Positions 1-12,243 of a DNA stretch of 64,000 nucleotides are shown piece by piece. The notes below the pieces were generated by a model. It saw only the letters and a program-made list of their open reading frames with translations, did no database searches and was not told the origin of the DNA. Both the position numbers and the translations under genes were made by a program. Source of the stretch: Epiperipatus broadwayi (Eukaryota; Onychophora; Udeonychophora; Euonychophora; Peripatidae); assembly GCA_028023455.1 (NCBI GenBank), contig JAQFVV010000030.1, positions 4,296,501 through 4,360,500 on the forward strand. Reading direction: 5' to 3'. Every line of letters starts with the position of its first letter. The stretch's first letter is position 1.

Positions 1-400
1 TAGTAAAGCAAAACAACAAAGAGGACTTAAAAATCCGCCATATTCTGTAAAATACATAATGTGATCTGTTGTCACCATTAAGACTAAACTCTATAATAAT
101 ATCAATCAGCTTCTATTCACTAAAGCTTTCATCACACTGATTCAGTTAAAGAAAATTTTCAAAATCATAAATCTAGCATACTGGATGTGATTCTATAATA
201 TTTACGATTGTAAATCGTTCTTTTGCTAAATTGAATGTGTGAAAAGAATGAACAACGTTTTTTATGAAAGAAGTAGCTTTTATTTATGTTATAAAAACTA
301 TCTTTTATGTTTAACGAAGTGCAATATTGATTGCTTTCATTGGAAAGATATGACTGAAGATCATACAGTGTAAAGATATAATTAGTTAAGATTTTCAGAT
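1..400. other. AT-rich DNA, no feature recognised
   Basis: No open frame with recognisable protein similarity, splice pair or repeat structure was seen. It could be intron or intergenic DNA. Confidence 0.4.
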
Positions 401-857
401 TGTTCAGGAAGAAAAGTTTACCGCAGAAGTTAAAAGACAACATAGCATATCATACAATGGTCCAGCATGTTTTATATGGAGTCATATTTGTGGTTCGCAG
501 ATTGGACCATGTTATTTGTCTATATATCTATATATTTTTTAGTTAGACTATTTTTACTTGATTGTTGTATTGATGATGATGACAATATTGTTCTGTAATT
601 CAGAAACTTTTACCATCCAAAGAAAATTATTGTTAAGTAAGAAAAGTTTACCGCAGAAGTTAAAAGACAGCATAGCATATTATACAATGGTCCAGCATGT
701 TTTATATGGAGTCATATTTGTGGTTCGCAGATTGGCCCATATTATTTGTCTATATATATATTTTTTTTAGTTAGACTATTTTTACTTGATTGTTGTACTG
801 ATGATGATGACAATATTGTTCTGTAATTCAGAAACTTTTACCATCCAAAGAAAATTA
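401..857. repeat. Two-copy tandem duplication, about 230-bp unit
   Basis: Positions 401-630 and 631-857 are near-identical copies. The block starting gaaaagtttaccgcagaag at 411 recurs at 641, and both copies run through the same tggtccagcatg, GATGATGATGAC and cagaaacttttaccatcc blocks. Only a few substitutions and a short TA-run length change separate them, so the duplication is recent. A 70-codon frame across the second copy has no recognisable similarity and I treat it as fortuitous. Confidence 0.85.
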
Positions 858-1642
858 TGATTGCTAGTCTTTGTTATTAGAGCAATTTTTGCGGAATTAT
901 AAGTAGCATATATGAAATAAAATTAATAAAGCCTAATTGGTATGAATATCATGTTTCTGTTTTGTTTTTTTGAAAAAAAGCCTTTTACCTACTATAATAT
1001 ATAGAGAAGTGAGAACTTTTTAAAAATAAATCGGTTTTAATTCTGATTGGATAAAGTGGTGCTGCAAATGTACTCCCTTCAGACCTTGAGCTTGGGGGCT
1101 ATTCTCCAACAACTAAAAAAAGGTATATTGATTAATATTAATCTCCAATTAAAAGAGCTAGGTTTATCTGTATTATTCACATAACAGTAAACTAAAGACA
1201 AGGAAATGAGGTTTCCAGAGAGGGTAAAGACTTGGTTAGATGTAGTCATTGTGTTTGGCTTTTATTTAAAATTTGGAAATTGAAAATCGTAAATTTACAC
1301 ATAATAATTTGTTTGTTTATATTTATTTATTTTATTCAAACATTTTTATTTTTTTAGCAGAAAATAAATCAAGTGCAAATGTTCTATGATGAAACAGGAA
1401 GTGAATGCAGAAATTGTATTTTTAAGATAATATTTTTTTTTTTTGGCATTTTTTTTTTTTTAATTAGAAATTGAATTTCTACATTTTAAAGATAATTTTA
1501 ATTATTTGAATGTATTTTTTCTTCAACTACTTTGGAGCTGTGAACTATACCATATTTTGTTCTAAACTCTCTTCACATTCAATGCAGATAATATAAAATT
1601 GCTTATATTTTGTTGATAAACATTAATAAGAGTATAGCCTTT
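858..1642. other. AT-rich DNA, no feature recognised
   Basis: Mostly poly-A/T rich. A roughly 45-codon open stretch around 1043-1177 lacks a convincing acceptor site and is not called. Confidence 0.35.
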
Positions 1643-1725
1643 GACAGAATAGCTCATTTGGTAAAGCATTTGCCTTAAATTTGATATTCAAGAATCTAAA
1701 GATGCGAATTCAACTTCTAAGCGAA
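1643..1725 (+). repeat. Degraded tRNA-derived SINE-like segment
   Basis: An A-box-like block (tagctcatttggtaaagc, about 1650-1667) is followed about 50 bp later by a B-box-like block (gatgcgaattcaact, 1701-1715). This is the spacing and wording of the internal RNA polymerase III promoter of a tRNA. The predicted stems are too degraded for a functional tRNA, so a SINE head or tRNA pseudogene is most likely. Confidence 0.45.
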
Positions 1726-2596
1726 TATTACTACTCAAAACGTTGTGTGATTACTAATCTGGATTGTCTATTTGTGTGTTATTACTAACAAGTTGTTTGT
1801 ATTTAGAAAGTTTAAATAAAGTTTAAAATTTTTTATACATTCAACATTCACTCATAAATGGTGGAAATAGTCCAACATATCACATCTTAAAATATGTATT
1901 GTTTATTGAACTGCAAGTATAAGTACTTTTCAACAAGTGCATATATATATATATAACATGGATGTGTTTTTATATGTATAGTATGCATATAAATCAAGAT
2001 TATAGTATAAGCAAAATTTATTATTAATAAATCTATTTTATTGAGTATGTGTTCATTCATGCATTAACCAAAGCAATAAGAATTGAAAAAAACAAAGCTA
2101 CCTTATTTTTAAAATAAAAATAAATAGCAAAATATCTGACTTTCATTCTATTAAATACTCCCTGGGTAATATTCTTTTTTTCAATAACTTTTTTCTTTTA
2201 TAGAAACATCTAGTCTCTTTACTAAGAAATTATGATCTCTAATTTTAATGTTTTCAAATCAATATTTACTTTAAATATATTTTAGCATTATACTCAAAAA
2301 ATATTTTATTACACAAAATTTTGCACATTAAATTTGGAACGGTAATAAAGAAAGAATTAAATGTATTTACTTTCAACATAAACTGAAGAAATTTTATTAA
2401 TGTATATAATTACATAAGGCCCTCGGAAAAGGAAAAATGGCTGCTATGTAAAAAATTTGCGAATTTTAGTGGGGTTTTTTTTTTTTACATTTTTTTTGGA
2501 GAGCTTATAATTGAAGTTGTGTAGTTAGATGTATCATAATTCGCAGTTTCACTGTATACATTATTAATCTAACATTGATTGAATATTATGTTATAG
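1726..2596. other. Non-coding AT-rich DNA
   Basis: Contains TA microsatellite runs (about 1940-1955) and poly-A/T. Nothing else is supported. If the exon at 2597 is real, this is the upstream intron or flank. Confidence 0.35.
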
Positions 2597-2703
2597 TCCA
2601 AAAACTGATGTTGAAAGTGTTAAAACATATGTTATATAAACAATGTGACATTCCAGGCTTGAAAGAAAGACATCCAATGGTTTATATTATTGGGATCTGG
2701 AGG
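2597..2703 (+). CDS. Candidate internal coding exon (35 codons), possibly of the zinc-finger gene
   Basis: A 107-bp segment lies between an acceptor-like ttatag (2591-2596) and an excellent donor (GTAAGT at 2704-2709). Only one frame is open, and it is open throughout. After two bases completing a previous codon it reads 35 codons, including ...CDIPGLKERHPMVYIIGIWR, which looks protein-like rather than AT-driven noise. It ends on a complete codon. The large zinc-finger exon at 13249 also opens on a complete codon, so the two could be spliced in frame across a 10.5-kb intron full of repeats. I recognise no domain in the peptide. It could instead belong to another gene or be a chance open stretch. 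No other exon linking the two was found. Confidence 0.4.
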
Positions 2704-4220
2704 GTAAGTGTATATTTTGGAATAAAATTTCTTGAGTGTTCTGACTAAAATGTTAAAACCTCAGCTTACTTTTACCAAGTTTTTAATATAAAGCTTAATG
2801 TTAGCTTTACGATCCCCTTCAAATTTAAATGTAATCTTGAATTTCTGTATAAAAACATTTAAAGCCTACAAGTTTGTGTGATGTAGGCATGCACTAATGG
2901 GAATGGATTGCTTCCCAAATGTTGAAGGATTTGACAATCATTCTATAATAATAAAATATTCTACTCTCTTGATAATATTTTGAATTTTATGGCAAAAAAT
3001 ATTGTAAAATAGATAAAAGAAAATACAACAAAAGCTTTTTACAATATTAGCCATCATACGGAATTAAAAGAATAAAAAAAATTACATAACGGAAATAAAT
3101 AAAATTTATACATTAAACTAAATACAAGTTTTAAAAAAAAATTATTAAATAAGAAATAAAAATATAGAAAGTACAAAATATAAAATTATTGTTGTAACGT
3201 ATAATTGAATTTTAGCTAAAGATTGTAATATTTAATTATTTTCAATAAAATATGCCATTCGTTTTCAATCTGTTGATTATTATCAACTTTTAATTATGAC
3301 ATTTTTAGATGATTTTTTAAAAAAATTATTAATTAATAATTTTTTTTTAAAAATGTAAACCCGGATGTGAAATTCAATCAAAATAAATTCAAGTTAATAC
3401 TATTATATTTACTATAATGTATATTTTGCATACTGTTTTACAATTATCTCTCTATGCATTGGCATTCTGTTTATCTCAAATCATATATATGTTTTTGTTA
3501 TTGATAAAAATATTATTTATATGATGAGTGAGAAAATGCTTTTTTTTTTATTGTGATTAATGGGAAATATATAGCTGTTTATCATGTAAATTATTGATGG
3601 CAGTTTAAAAGAAAACTGGTATATTTTCAAATGTTGTCTACAAAATATGTTTCAGAATTATCTGAAAATTCAAAAGTACTTCAATTATAAAATCAAAAAA
3701 AGAAAAAAAATATTTTTCTCTCTGATTTTAAAAATAAAACTGAAATTATTTTAATTATTTAAAGATTCTCCCCCGTCAAGAAAAGAGTTGAAGATATAAA
3801 TAGTTAATGTCAACATATTTTTATATGTTATTGTTTTACAATTTGCAAATTACACAAATAATGTTCTGTAATTATATTTATGGGGATCAAAAAAATGGGA
3901 TATATTTTATAAATTGATGGACTTTGAACTTCGTTTTTTTAATTAAAGTTTTTATTCAACTGATAAAATTCCTGTAATGATAGATTGCTTAAAAGACTTC
4001 AATTTTGTAATCTATCAATGCATTATTAATCAAATGTTATGCAATAGGAAGCATGATGCAAATGATGTTTTGGACATTACATTATAAAATTGTCAATTTT
4101 TTTTTAAAAAAGTAGTTGAACATGTAATCAATTTATAATTTTAATAGCACAAATATATAAAGTTAGAATTCGTATTTATTTGATATATGTATATTTCATG
4201 CTGATCCTGAAATAAAAATA
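2704..4220. other. Non-coding AT-rich DNA, presumptive intron
   Basis: Very low complexity, with many A/T homopolymers. No coding remnant, paired repeat or RNA gene was recognised. Confidence 0.35.
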
Positions 4221-5099
4221 CATCTGGGTCTCTTTTTATATGGATTTTTTTAATGCAATTGTGAAGTTATGCGGTTTTCTTTTATGTGATAAAGAAGTTC
4301 ATATTTCACTTAAAATCAGGGATTTCCCCGTTTTATATACACTCATTAAACTTTACATACTTTAAATGCCTGTTGAAAAAAGGTTTGGCAATAAATTTAG
4401 ATACCATAGAAGATTTAGAAAAAGATAATGAAATAGAAGTGGAACCTGTTTGCTTCACAGCAAAAATGATTCTAGACAGTCTTCAACTTTCTAATCAATT
4501 GGAAAATCATTTTAATGTTAGTGACATGAATTATGGACTAGTTCTTAAATTCCAATGAGTGCTAAATAGTTGTATGTTTGGATATCGTGAGCTTCATAAA
4601 CAATTAGTAAAAGTTTAATCACCGATTACATTGTTGCCAGAAAACCATTAACACAGCCCGAGAATGAAGTTGGTGCTAATTCTGCTGTTTGTGTTTTCTC
4701 TTGTGACGAATCTGATTTCTTACCAGTTAACAAACAAGCCCCGCATATTATCAAATAGCGATAATGATTAAAATATGTATGAAAAAATGTAAAATAAATT
4801 ACACATAAAAACATATTGTTTTGAGTAAAATTAAATAGTTAATAAAAAAAGTAAAAAAACTTTGTCTTATATCAATTTTTTTCAAATATTTGAAATTTTT
4901 TATTAGTCATACTTTATTTCCTTATATTTTTTTATTCGAATTTTTAAGTAATTTTATCTTGTTGCTTTGGTTTTATACGATTTCTGAAAATTACGGAACG
5001 TATCCCAAATTTTTTAAGGTAAGTTAAGTCTATTTTTTTGTGATTTTTTTTATGCGGGATTTCTGTGGAACGTATCTACCACATAAAAAGAGATCCAGG
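4221..5099 (+). mobile_element. Degenerate pogo/Tigger-type DNA transposon
   Basis: The ends form imperfect terminal inverted repeats. The left end reads catctgggtctcttttta from 4221. The reverse complement of the right end reads cctggatctcttttta from 5099, followed by a stretch with the ggtagatacgttcc/cccgcata wording familiar from Tigger ends. Both ends abut TA (4219-4220 and 5100-5101), the target duplication of Tc1/mariner/pogo transposons. At about 880 bp it is much shorter than an autonomous element, so most of the transposase gene is deleted; a C-terminal remnant remains at about 4392-4558. It is probably old and immobile. Confidence 0.6.
4392..4558 (+). pseudogene. Remnant of Tigger/pogo transposase C-terminus
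   Basis: The frame reads ...DTIEDLEKDNEIEVEPV then TAKMILDSLQLSNQLENHF and ends at a TGA at 4556-4558. An acidic linker followed by an 'ALEAL..L..Y.E' type helix is what I know from the C-terminal tail of Tigger/CENP-B-like transposases. After the stop, a few more tail-like residues can be read around 4590-4650. Neither the DDE catalytic domain nor the N-terminal CENP-B DNA-binding domain is present. The surrounding inverted repeats support this assignment; the peptide alone would be weak evidence. Confidence 0.35.
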
Positions 5100-5101
5100 T
5101 A

Positions 5102-7148
5102 TAATTACAATGTAAAATTATTTATATTTGAAATGTATAAATAAAACCTTTAGTAGAAATATGACAATAAGAAAAAGATCGCTTATAATAAAGGTTGTTT
5201 TTAAAAAAATCTCATTTTTAAATTCTTGATCTTTACAAATAAATATTAATAAAAAGAAGTAAAAAAGTAGTGAATATTTGTTTTAATGTTTCCAATTGTT
5301 GTCTGCATTATTGTATGCCATAAATTTTGAAAATATAAATATATACTTTTGTGTTTTTTTTCTAATTTTAATTCATTACTGAATTTTGGATGTTTTTTTT
5401 ACTTAAGATAAAATTTTTCCTGACATATTAAAAATTTAGCTCACATACCATATGTTTTTTAAAATTTTAGCTATATTTAACAATTAATGTAAATTTCCAT
5501 AAATATATATACGATTTCTACCAGTTTACAGCTAAGTGGATTTATTAATAGAGATTGTCATTTTGCTATGTTTTTGTTTAGTTGTTTTTATTCTTCAGTA
5601 GCTTTTTAGTTTTGTTTTGATTTTTTTTATATATTTAATCTTTACATAATAGCATCCAGTTTAAAGTATGCTTATAAAATTTCAGTGATTAGCAAATTAG
5701 TTTGATCAGTTTTTACATTTCTCAAATTTCTTTTTTTTTTTTTTTTTAACATAAAGCATTGTGAAATTTCTGTAACTTAATTGGAGAAAAGTCACTACCA
5801 TTCAATATTATGCTAATTTGTAATGTCCAAAGTCCAAGTATTTTATTTTTATGGTTACCAAAATACTTTTTAAAATTGCTTTATAAAGTATATTAAACAA
5901 TAAATAATGATTTTTGTTAAAGGTTAGAAGCAGCACTAGTAATTTTGTGTTTCTGTCCATTATTAAGAAACTTTTTTAATGAACCTTTTTTTATATAAAT
6001 TTTTACAAAATCTGATTTTTATTGTGATTATTCTATTCAAAATGGTCAACGTGTCATTCATTTCACTTTTCATTGATTTTATATATATATTGTATAATTC
6101 TATATTCATTAAACAGAATGTTTGAATTTTTTTAATCAATATCTATTGATTTAAATTTTAATCTTTGTATTATCTAAATGGTGGTGCACTGTTATTTCTT
6201 TTGGCACTTTTAAATTAATTATTATTCAAGAAATTATTTTAAGTTTATATGTCTGGTAGTATTGGTATAATTGTTGGAATAAGTTATATTATTTGAAAAG
6301 ATTATTATTAAGATCTTGCATTAACTAATTTATTTTGTTTAAGTTTTTTCTGTATTTATTTACATTTGGAAGATAAATACCGGTTTACAAAAAAAAAAGA
6401 TGTTGATAAATTCTCTAGAATGATGATTGCTAATAAATCTATCACATGATGGTTTGATATTCTCCAATTCAGTTGCTATAGAGATTGACATCTTCTCAAT
6501 CTAGTCATTACAAAATATTTTATTTTTAAAATATACTGTGGCCATAATGAAACAATATATATTATCATTAAAAAAAGTCAAGAAATTTAGAAATTGAATT
6601 TAACATTAAAAATATATGAATAATTCTTTTTGTTGTTGTGTTCAGAAAATACTAAACTGAATAAGTAGATATTTAATGTATCATGCATTGCAGAGTTCGT
6701 GTTCTTAATAAATAAGTATATTTTTTATGAAGAGAAAAATGCTATTAGTTCTCTAAAAAATAATAATAAAATCGTTCAAGAATTGGGATTTTAATAGTAA
6801 AAATAATTACTAATTCTTTATAATCCATGAGGATTAATAGATAGTATACACAATAAATTTTGGACAATTAATTTGTTAGCTATAAAAACAAGAATATGTC
6901 CATATTTGTGTATTAAAAGCTTTCTGATTTACAATAATTTGGAATATAAAATTTTCAGACATTTTTTTTTTTATATAGTAAATTTTATGTAGCTAATGGA
7001 TACCCGTGAAAATGTTTTCACTAAATTTGTATCCTGTGATTATAAGTCAGCAATGGTTTGACAAATGAAGTTGTTTCCCATTCCACTTTTTACCAATTAA
7101 ATTACAATTTGAAGTTAATATATTAATTTCCATTATCATACAATACTT
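5102..7148. other. Non-coding AT-rich DNA, presumptive intron
   Basis: Two kilobases of A/T-rich sequence with homopolymers. No coding remnant or paired repeat was recognised on either strand. Confidence 0.35.
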
Positions 7149-7192
7149 ACATAAGGCTAAAACCTTAGTACATGCGCCTTGAGTGCTTAATT
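7149..7192 (+). repeat. Structured repeat family A, 5' fragment (copy 1)
   Basis: The segment taaggctaaaaccttag followed by tacatgcgccttgagtgctt is identical to the start of the full copy at 11980. It contains the AAGG...CCTT hairpin that characterises the family. The rest of the element is missing here. Confidence 0.65.
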
Positions 7193-7692
7193 TAAATTCA
7201 TTAAAATGAAACTTTTTTCAGCTTCAACATAATAATAAAATATTTTTTTTAATTTTACATTTTTATCCACAAAATTCTGAAAGTTATTTATATTGATTTT
7301 ATATTTTAAAAATACTTTTAAAAGACATATTTCATAGGGACAAGTAAATACTTTTAATAATTTCAAATATTAGTAATATTTTTGACTTTTATAAGATGTA
7401 AATTGATTGCACTGGAGCATATAATTTCAGAAGCGATTTAGAATAATTTTAGTCTGTTGAATATGAAAATAGTATCATCTTTGCTGGATTAGTTCTAGTT
7501 TTTGACATATGGTCAACTTACCGATAATGACAAAAAAGTGCAAAAAATAATGTTAAATAAGTAAACACATTTATTCTTTTAATCTCAATTATATTATAAC
7601 GTTTTAATTAGCATATATCTTACAGAATTGAAAAATATAAAAATTTATTGCGAAAAACATTTTTTTATATGATTTACTACTGTTTCTGTTTT
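7193..7692. other. AT-rich DNA, nothing recognised
   Basis: Low-complexity sequence with no coding or repeat signal that I can support. Confidence 0.3.
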
Positions 7693-8325
7693 AGATAATC
7701 GCTTTTTAGAGTCCGACAGTAATCAGCCATCATGTGACAGCCCCATTATCCTTAATTATAGTAACTCCTAGCTGAAGGCAATTTTTTTTTTTTTTAAGTC
7801 TTGGTGCAAGAAGTTTAGTTAATTTTTTCCAAAAATTTAAATCACTCGTCAAATCATTGAGCTCATTTTGGGGAAAAGCATAATGTGATGACCTCTATTA
7901 CTTCTTGTATTTTGAATATTTCAACATTATCGCAAGAAATTCTTTGATAAAGTCATAAACTAGCAAGAGTAAATTTTTACCATGTGTTATTGGTGATTTG
8001 ATTGATTCTTTGGTACGATATATCCAGTTATGCTTTCTGAATCAATCACCCTCAACACAAAAGTAGCTGACATCAAAGTGATTTTTCATTTCATTATACA
8101 TCATTGGCACTCCATAGTTAAGCTCTGTTCTTTTTCCTTGGATTCAGTATCAAAGGGATTCCACACAAGTTTTATAAACTTTACCTAATACCCTATGTTT
8201 GTTCTATTGTCCAAGTTGTTTGCCAAAATATGCTTGGTATGCCTATTACAAAATCGGTAATTTTCGTCTTTGTGTTAGTAGACAAAACATTTTACATATA
8301 TAACAAACCCTATCAGGATCATTAA
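7693..8325 (-). pseudogene. Decayed copy of a multicopy transposon-associated protein family (DPDxxCYIC type)
   Basis: Read on the minus strand, remnants appear in family order, broken by stops and frame changes. From about 8323 down there is NDPDRVCYICKMF; around 8120-8060 a YGVPMMYNEMKNHFDVSYFC block; around 7870-7800 FPQNELNDLTSDLNFWKK; and around 7733-7697 MMADYCRTLK. From memory these match, in order, an N-terminal Cys-rich segment, a 'GVPMVWREPKNH..DCYFC' segment, a 'ELNDL.RDL' segment and the C-terminal 'MMADYCW.LKRD' of a large uncharacterised family abundant in arthropod and cnidarian genomes and probably carried by DNA transposons. The remnant is about 630 bp against more than 2 kb for an intact member, so most of the middle is deleted. 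Its biochemical function is unknown. Confidence 0.6.
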
Positions 8326-8857
8326 CACACCATCTTCATGAAGATCCCATTTTCTAGACAAAAAATCACTCATTAAAACAAGTATGTAATATCATTAATA
8401 GATTTTTCCACTAAACAACTGACAACAGAGACTTCAATAAGCAAATTATTAAATAACAGCAAATTTTTATGTAATAGACTTTGAAAGAAAAAAAATTAAT
8501 TAAAAAAAGTTTAAAGAAATTTTGTGTATTTTTCTAAGTGAGACATATATATTAAATAATTATTATTATTGTTGTATGTGTTGAGATCACTAGCAAACCT
8601 AATGTGGTTGAATACATTTTTTTGTTTTTTAATTGAAATATAATGTTTTAAAATATGTATTTGATTGAAATAAATGCTTCTCTTCAAAATAAGCTTTTGT
8701 CCTTTGTTAATTTAAAGATGCCATAAATGAAATAATCTCAAATCTGAGATAATATAATTTGTTTAGTTATAGGGGTTTTTTTTATTTTATGTAATTATAG
8801 TTTTTAACTAGTGGGGAGAAATTTTTTTATATTTACTTAGAATTTTTTTTTTCTTTT
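8326..8857. other. AT-rich DNA, nothing recognised
   Basis: No further coding remnant was seen upstream of the pseudogene start. The stretch is poly-T rich. Confidence 0.3.
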
Positions 8858-8960
8858 CATATGTCATAGCATCTCCGGGAAGCGAACCCCCAACCGTCTG
8901 CAACCAACTACTTGCTTGCAAGGCAGCTGCGATGACCTCTCGGCTAACAACGCTTGACAA
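8858..8960 (-). repeat. tRNA-like SINE, copy F1
   Basis: The minus strand reads as a tRNA-like unit. It has an A-box-like gttagccgagaggtcatc, an anticodon-loop-like CTTGCAA, and a T-arm-like gggggttcgcttccc (B box), followed by a conserved trailer gatgctatgacatatg. The same unit occurs at 10674 and 59390. It is flanked by long poly-T on the plus strand. Conservation of a non-tRNA trailer points to a SINE rather than a functional tRNA gene. Confidence 0.65.
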
Positions 8961-10673
8961 GAATTTTTTTTTTTATAATTTTTTTTTTTTTTTGTATATA
9001 GATTTTATCTATTAGAAGGGTTTTTAATCATAATTTTCGAATTAGATTTTTAGTTTTTTTAAACAAGATATTTATGTATCTTGTATTCTCTATCTGAAAG
9101 CAAATTAAGTAACTGGAGATGATTTGTATTTCCACTCAGGCATGTGCTAAGTTTATGAATTTTTTTATTTTGTATTTATATTTTCTAAAGTGAAAGAATT
9201 CCTAAAATTGGGAATGAAGACCACAGACTTTGTCTGTTGCTAAATTCTAAGTCATCAGGAAATTGGAACTATTCTTGTCCAAAATACAACGCTTGACTAC
9301 ATTTAAATTCTCTTTTAGCTTTCATTGCCAGAATAACCATTATCTAATCATTGCAATTTAATATTCGGAGAATAATATTCTTATTATTATTTTGGAATCC
9401 ATTTTTTTCATTTATTACCAACAGCAAACATATTCTGGAAAATATCAAACAAACAGTTTCATGGAAGGCTTCACACCATAATATCTTGCATAATCTTCTG
9501 CTATGTTCATGATCTGGGATTCAAATTTTGGTGGAATAATAGCCTTTCACTTACTGGTTATTAAATAAATTTCAAGTTATTTTTTGTAGCAGAATAAAGG
9601 GTAACCTGATTTGGTCAGATGAGTATCAATTGCATTAATTATAAATAAAAAGTATTATTGCAATATGATTCCTTCTTTAATATTAGAGAGGGAAATGTCA
9701 TACTTCTAACAGTATTGAAGCAACTGTTAACCTAGTTTACCCTTAGTGTGCTGTTATTATAGACTTTATTTATGCTTATTTATAAATCAAGTTTACTACT
9801 GCTTCATTTATTAACAGTATCTTTGGTTAGCCAGATGTTTTCTCCAACAATTTATGTTCATTTAAGTTAAATAAACTTGTTCTGTTCTGGGTTTTGTTCT
9901 TGTTTATAATTCCCACTCCATTGATAACAAGAGTAAGTATATAGAGAACCACATAATTATATCATTACTCTTTTCAAAAGATATAAAAAACTAAAAGTGA
10001 AGGGGGAATCCAAAAAAATTTGAATTTTTGACTGCTTACACGCCATCAGTTTGCCGCCATCAGTTTGCCGCTGTTTTTAATTTATAGTTCCTTTTGTTTT
10101 CCATTGCCCAGAGAATAAATTAATGTACAATTGTCGAATAAGATAGTCAATATGCTATACTGTTTGTTTAATGAAATACTCCATAAAACAAGTTAATATA
10201 TTGATGTCTCAAGTAATAAACTCTTCATTAAGAATTTTAAAAGAGATTAAAAGTATTTTATTGATAATTTGACAGCAGAAACTGCAATTATAAAATGACT
10301 GAAGTAATCTGGGGCACTCATGTGAATAAAAATATCTTTTTTTTTTCATCCTAAAATTTATTGAATTGCAGATTACTCGTTTGAACTTTCATTAAAAGTA
10401 GTAACCTGATACAGCTATCTTAACGTGTAAAAGGTAGGATATTTCATTTGACGCTGAGACATTGGTAGCAGAAAGTTTGTTACTATGGTAGTAAATAAAG
10501 GCAATAAGAAATCATAGGTGAAATTTATTTATATTTTTTGGAAGATCAAATGGTGTTTGAACACCAAGATGGTGGTAAACTGCATATTTACTTTGAATTG
10601 GTATGAGATATCTATCCCCAATGCTTTTACTTGGTTTAGCTACCAACCCACCACTACTACTTTTTTTTTTTTT
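8961..10673. other. AT-rich DNA with only minor repeats
   Basis: There is a 17-bp direct duplication (gccatcagtttgccgcc motif) at about 10042-10075 and poly-T runs. No gene was recognised. Confidence 0.35.
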
Positions 10674-10758
10674 CATGTGTCATAGCATCGGCCTTGAAGC
10701 GAACCCGCAACCCGGGCAACTGCTTGTAAGGCAGTCGCGCTGACCTCTCGACTACTAC
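10674..10758 (-). repeat. tRNA-like SINE, copy F2
   Basis: Second copy of the F unit. The minus strand has the cgagaggtcagcgc D-arm region, an anticodon-loop-like CTTACAA, a gggttgcgggttcgcttc T-arm region and the gatgctatgacacatg trailer. It differs from the 8.9-kb copy in the loop and has a shorter head. Confidence 0.65.
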
Positions 10759-11979
10759 TTTTTAGTTAGCAACTGCAAAATTACCAAACTTCTGAATAAA
10801 GTTTATCAAAGCATCAGCAAGTTATTCTGGAAAAGTATTTTCAGTCTTATGTTCATATATTTCAGAAATAAAAGATTAGCGGATAAAGTGGTTGTTTTCC
10901 TTAGTGAAATTCATCGAGTTTGTATGATGTTGAATTAATACAATATTTTACCCAATTGGCTTGCAATTGAAAGGTAAAGCTATTTTAGTTAAGATGCAAT
11001 ATTTATAACAAAATATAAGTGTTTGAATTTTGAGGCGCTTCTTTATTTATTTTTTTTATATCCCTTTTTTTTTTACTATTCTTTTGTCAGTTTTAGTCTT
11101 GGTTCTAGGAAAACTTCTTGTGCTCAGTCAACTTAGAATTTATATAATTAAGGATTTTCTCTATCTATTTAAAAATTGCCCATATCTATTATATATCAAT
11201 TAATCTGCCTAATTATCCAATTATTATTTTATAAAATCAGTCATCTGTTTATGTAGACGGAACTTATATAAATTTGGATTTCTGAAGTAGCAAAAAAATA
11301 TTCTCATATTCCGCATTATTGTTAATGGCAAACACCCACTTGAAAGGAAATTAGTTTTATGCAAAGTTCACTTTATAAAAATAAAAGACTGCCTGTATAT
11401 CCCTATATCCAAAGTTCTAGAAAAATAATTAATTTGCAACTTTACTATTTTGAATTGAAAAATTGTCCTTTGAATGGTATGAAAATCATCATTTCCTACT
11501 GACCCCATATGGGTACATCTTAATATATATTACACTGCTTAATTTTGATTCTTTTTATTCCTATGCAGATTTTTTATACATATGTTGTCAGTAATATTTA
11601 ATAAGTCAGAAATTAATTAATTGTGCCTCATATAAAACTCTTGATGGCTTGGTTAATTATTTTTTTCTTAAACATCAACTGCCTTTCTAATAATATATTT
11701 ATACCTTACATAGTAAAGAAGAGGGAGTGAACTCTTATTGTCGTTAAAGAATCAGATTAATCTCACTTTCTCTTTAGTTGTGAAATATTTTGTATATATA
11801 TTTATTTATTTTTATTGGGAGGGGGGGCATACATTAAATAAAATCCATAATAGAAATATGAATGTTTAAATAATATCGCAAAAAAACCATTTCTATCATA
11901 GTAGATTAAATTCTTCCAAAAATTTTACTTTGGATAAAATTGTAAATATTAATTCTTATTAAGCGCGATGTCAGCACAT
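10759..11979. other. AT-rich DNA, nothing recognised
   Basis: Poly-T tracts and a short G-run (about 11818-11827) only. Confidence 0.35.
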
Positions 11980-12243
11980 AATACTTATATAAGGCTAAAA
12001 CCTTAGTACATGCGCCTTGAGTGCTTAATTTTGGCAAGAGAGACCTCTACAAATCATAACGCAACCTATTTTTCTTAATTATATAAGCAAATCTAAAGCA
12101 CTTTGATTTGGGAACATGAAGCTAATAAATACTTCACTGATTAAGTCCACTATTTCTATTAAACATTAACATTAGCGAAATCTTTCGATTTACGAGTCAA
12201 TGTAATATTTTTCATAGCTTATGGAGAAATTAGAAGTCTATTT
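11980..12243 (+). repeat. Structured repeat family A, full copy 2
   Basis: About 260 bp, homologous to copies at 57928-58165 and 60790-61065. Its landmarks are the 5' hairpin TAAGG-ctaaaa-CCTTA, then gagacctctacaaatc, then catgaagct...cacttcactgattaagtcc, then the 3' hairpin gcgaaatctttcgatttac. It has no coding capacity and no clear A/B box. Most likely a SINE or MITE of unknown class. Confidence 0.65.

Noticed and set aside
1043-1177. Protein-like 45-codon stretch (VVLQMYSLQTLSLGAILQQL...)
   Set aside because: Bounded by stops with no convincing splice acceptor and no recognisable similarity.
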